Shown here: positions 7,213-8,713 of the stretch, in pieces
Position numbering within the stretch: the first letter of the stretch is position 1
Layout: each line of letters starts with the position of its first letter
Assembly: GCA_002715785.1 (NCBI GenBank)
Contig: PBAA01000014.1
Coordinates: 1-8,713 of the forward strand
Source: Gammaproteobacteria bacterium
GTDB taxonomy: Bacteria > Pseudomonadota > Gammaproteobacteria > Pseudomonadales > Azotimanducaceae
DNA: 8,713 bases
Direction of reading: 5' to 3'
Translations under genes and position numbers: made by a program
Notes under the pieces: model-generated
The model's input: the letters and a program-made list of their open reading frames with translations, nothing else
Told to the model about the DNA's origin: nothing
Databases searched by the model: none

Positions 7213-8278
7213 GCTGGTTGGTCGCGGGCCGAAATAAATCGGTGCGCAATGGCAGCAACGCCTGGGTCGCGAGACCCGCTTTTTTCGTCACCAATGCAAA
7301 ACGCCTGGCTAACAAATCTGCATACGTTCCTTGACCCCGCATCCTCGTACCCCACTCGGCGCGATAAGCGCGGCCGCCTCTCATAGCACGGATGTGACTC
7401 ATGACGCGATCTGCACGCATCGGATAATGCTGCCGAAGCCACTCGACGAAAAGGCCCTCCACCTCGTGCGGAAGTCTTAGCAGAATATAGCCAACCGTTG
7501 AGGCCCCCGCGTCGGAAACAGCGGCAGCAATATCCTCAAGCTCGTCGTCGTTAATGCAAGGAATGACGGGGGCGATCATTGCGCCGACTGGTATACCCGC
7601 TTCGTACAGGGAATTGAGGACTCGAAGCCGTGCCTGCGGGCCCGCGGTGCGCGGCTCCAGAGCCGTTTTCAGCGCGTTATCGAGCGTCGTAACGCTGACA
7701 GATACTTGAATAAGTCCAAGTGTTGCAAGCTCCGACAGAATATCGAGATCCCGCAATATCAGCGTACTTTTGGTGACGAGCGTGACCGGGTGACGGTACT
7801 TTAACAGCGTCTTCAATATCTCCCTGGTAATACCTAGCTGCCGCTCACCAGGCTGATAGGGATCGGTATTAGTCCCCATGGCAATCGGTCGTACTTTGTA
7901 TCCACGCCGCTCGAGCGCTTCAACTAGCCGCGCTGCGGGCTCCGTCTTGTAGAAAATCTGAGTCTCAAAGTCGAGCCCCGGGGACAGTCCCAAAAACGCG
8001 TGAGTTGGACGTGCATAGCAATACACACAACCATGTTCGCACCCCTTGTAGGGGTTAATGGATCGATCGAACGGAATATCGGGGGACTTATTGGTGGTGA
8101 TGATGTTCCGCGTCTGGTCAGGGAAAAACCTTGTTTTCGGTGCGCTTGAGCTGAGCCGCGTTGATTCGACTTCATCCCAACCATCATCAACGGGTTCGCT
8201 CTCGTACGGGTCAAACCGTGACGCGGGATTAGAGATCGCTCCTCGACCCTTGTGGAGTTTTTTTTCGTTCACAGCCAT
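7190..8278 (-). CDS. PA0069-family radical SAM protein (SplB-like)
   Basis: A 362-residue radical SAM protein. After a basic start (HKGRGAISNPASRFDPY, about 9-25) it carries NPYKGCEHGCVYCYARPTH, with C80, C84 and C87 forming the CX3CX2C [4Fe-4S] cluster site. Downstream are GLDFETQIF, the MGTNTDPYQPGER segment, VTLVTKS and a C-terminal RGQGTYADLL. This order is characteristic of the proteins annotated 'PA0069 family radical SAM' and related to the SplB spore-photoproduct lyase group. The actual reaction is not established, although a nucleic-acid-related role fits both the SplB kinship and the LexA box 23 bp before its start codon. Start ATG 8278 is preceded by GGGAG at unusually short spacing. 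As I recall, PA0069 itself is listed among the LexA-regulated genes of Pseudomonas aeruginosa. Confidence 0.9.
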   Translation of the reverse strand: MAVNEKKLHKGRGAISNPASRFDPYESEPVDDGWDEVESTRLSSSAPKTRFFPDQTRNIITTNKSPDIPFDRSINPYKGCEHGCVYCYARPTHAFLGLSPGLDFETQIFYKTEPAARLVEALERRGYKVRPIAMGTNTDPYQPGERQLGITREILKTLLKYRHPVTLVTKSTLILRDLDILSELATLGLIQVSVSVTTLDNALKTALEPRTAGPQARLRVLNSLYEAGIPVGAMIAPVIPCINDDELEDIAAAVSDAGASTVGYILLRLPHEVEGLFVEWLRQHYPMRADRVMSHIRAMRGGRAYRAEWGTRMRGQGTYADLLARRFALVTKKAGLATQALLPLRTDLFRPATNQLSLFGKP

Positions 8279-8301
8279 CGGCTCCCACGGACCCCTAGAA
8301 T

Positions 8302-8321
8302 AACTGTATATATATCCAGTT
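8302..8321. promoter_or_regulatory. LexA (SOS) box
   Basis: AACTGTATATATATCCAGTT matches the E. coli consensus TACTGTATATATATACAGTA at 17 of 20 positions. The CTGT half and the alternating AT spacer are perfect; the other half is CCAG instead of ACAG, the same variant as in the E. coli uvrB box as I recall it. The site ends 23 bp before the radical SAM start codon and lies 80 bp before the divergent monooxygenase-like gene. LexA bound here should repress the radical SAM gene until DNA damage and may also cover the upstream part of the other promoter. Confidence 0.82.
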
Positions 8322-8329
8322 AAAAGCCT

Positions 8330-8338
8330 TGATATGAT
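8330..8338 (+). promoter_or_regulatory. Extended -10 promoter for the monooxygenase-like gene
   Basis: TGATATGAT reads as an extended -10 element: a TG dinucleotide, one base, then TATGAT with 5 of 6 matches to TATAAT. The expected -35 position (about 8310-8315) has no good match, as is common for extended -10 promoters, and it falls inside the LexA box. Initiation near 8345 would give a leader of about 57 bases. Confidence 0.45.
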
Positions 8339-8401
8339 CGATACTCGCCGCAGTTTCTGATCGAGATAACGAACCGCAAGCAGCTAATAGAGGAGCAGCC
8401 C

Positions 8402-8704
8402 ATGATCATCGTGAACGGTCGCCTGGAATTAACTGTGGCCCATATTGAAGCACTCGAACCGGCATTCGCCGCGATGGAACAAGCGAGCCGCGAAGAGAAT
8501 GGTTGCTTTGACTACACCTTCTCGATCGAGGTGAACGAACCCAGCACCGTTCGAATCACCGAGAGGTGGGAAAGCATGGAAGCACTTCGTATTCACTTTG
8601 CCTCAACACACATGGGCGAATTCCAGGCCGCCCTAGCAGAACATTCGCCAACGAATGCCGAGGTTCATTTCTACGAAGCGGACCGTGAGTTACCGAGGCC
8701 TTGA
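8402..8704 (+). CDS. Antibiotic biosynthesis monooxygenase (ABM) domain protein
   Basis: A 100-residue protein of the dimeric alpha/beta-barrel ABM fold, similar to the YgiN-type putative quinol monooxygenases. It opens with MIIVNGRLEL (strand 1), then a helix, then ENGCFDYTFSIEVNEPSTVRITERWESMEALRIHF. The E-x-G-C-x-x-Y-x-F and E-x-W-x-S-x-E-A-L-x-x-H patterns are typical of the family, followed by an H-x-x-x-F helix and a final strand. Members act without a cofactor on quinones or polyketides, or remain unassigned; the substrate here is unknown. The start is well supported by AGGAG at 8391-8395, six bases before ATG. It is divergent from the radical SAM gene across a region holding a LexA box, so it may be damage-responsive. 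A possible further start codon follows after a single base, suggesting an operon. Confidence 0.85.
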   Translation: MIIVNGRLELTVAHIEALEPAFAAMEQASREENGCFDYTFSIEVNEPSTVRITERWESMEALRIHFASTHMGEFQAALAEHSPTNAEVHFYEADRELPRP

Positions 8705-8705
8705 G

Positions 8706-8713
8706 ATGACGAT
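8706..8713 (+). CDS. Possible start of a further gene (runs off window)
   Basis: An ATG at 8706-8708 begins one base after the TGA of the ABM gene, a spacing typical of coupled operon genes. Only two full codons are visible (Met-Thr), and the upstream sequence has only a weak purine stretch. The call rests on spacing alone. Confidence 0.3.

Noticed and set aside
1..8713. A defence island, biosynthetic cluster, mobile element or CRISPR array
   Set aside because: No transposase, integrase, nuclease-helicase set, regular repeats or tRNA junction is seen. The genes are common chromosomal families with similar base composition.

Overview
The window looks like ordinary chromosome of a gammaproteobacterium, probably a free-living, perhaps marine, one of moderate GC. 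The evidence is an SmrA-type endonuclease with the gammaproteobacterial layout (YPIEATLDLH core, ENRERH tail), a PA0069-type radical SAM protein, and an E. coli-style LexA box (CTGT-N8-CCAG). I see no tRNA, rRNA, CRISPR array, insertion sequence, phage gene or attachment site. The species cannot be told from the sequence alone.

Layout, left to right. (1) 1-183: the 3' end of an acyl-CoA dehydrogenase gene, + strand. (2) 184-317: convergent intergenic DNA with inverted repeats but no clear terminator. (3) 318-926: smrA on the - strand. (4) 927-1170: a divergent regulatory region with two TGTAAC-N6-GTTAC palindromes laid over a sigma70-like promoter that points at the efflux genes. (5) 1171-5522: a translationally coupled RND efflux pair, adaptor then permease, with no outer-membrane channel gene and no regulator gene beside it. 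(6) 5548-5811: a small uncharacterised protein on the - strand, only 30 bp from the GTG start of the next, divergent gene. (7) 5842-7212: a 12-helix APC-superfamily amino acid permease. (8) 7190-8278: a PA0069-family radical SAM protein on the - strand, whose 3' end overlaps the permease by 23 bp. (9) 8279-8401: a divergent regulatory region with a near-consensus LexA (SOS) box and an extended -10 promoter. (10) 8402-8704: a small antibiotic-biosynthesis-monooxygenase-domain protein, followed at once by a possible start codon that runs off the window.

How the genes work together. The adaptor and permease form one proton-driven efflux machine, probably repressed by a TetR-type protein encoded elsewhere and probably completed by a TolC-like channel encoded elsewhere. 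The radical SAM gene, and perhaps the divergent monooxygenase-like gene, appear to belong to the SOS regulon. The remaining neighbours (lipid oxidation, Smr nuclease, amino acid transport) show no obvious functional link. I did not find a clearly novel multi-gene system. The points most worth following are the LexA box, the twin operator at the efflux promoter, and the uncharacterised small protein.
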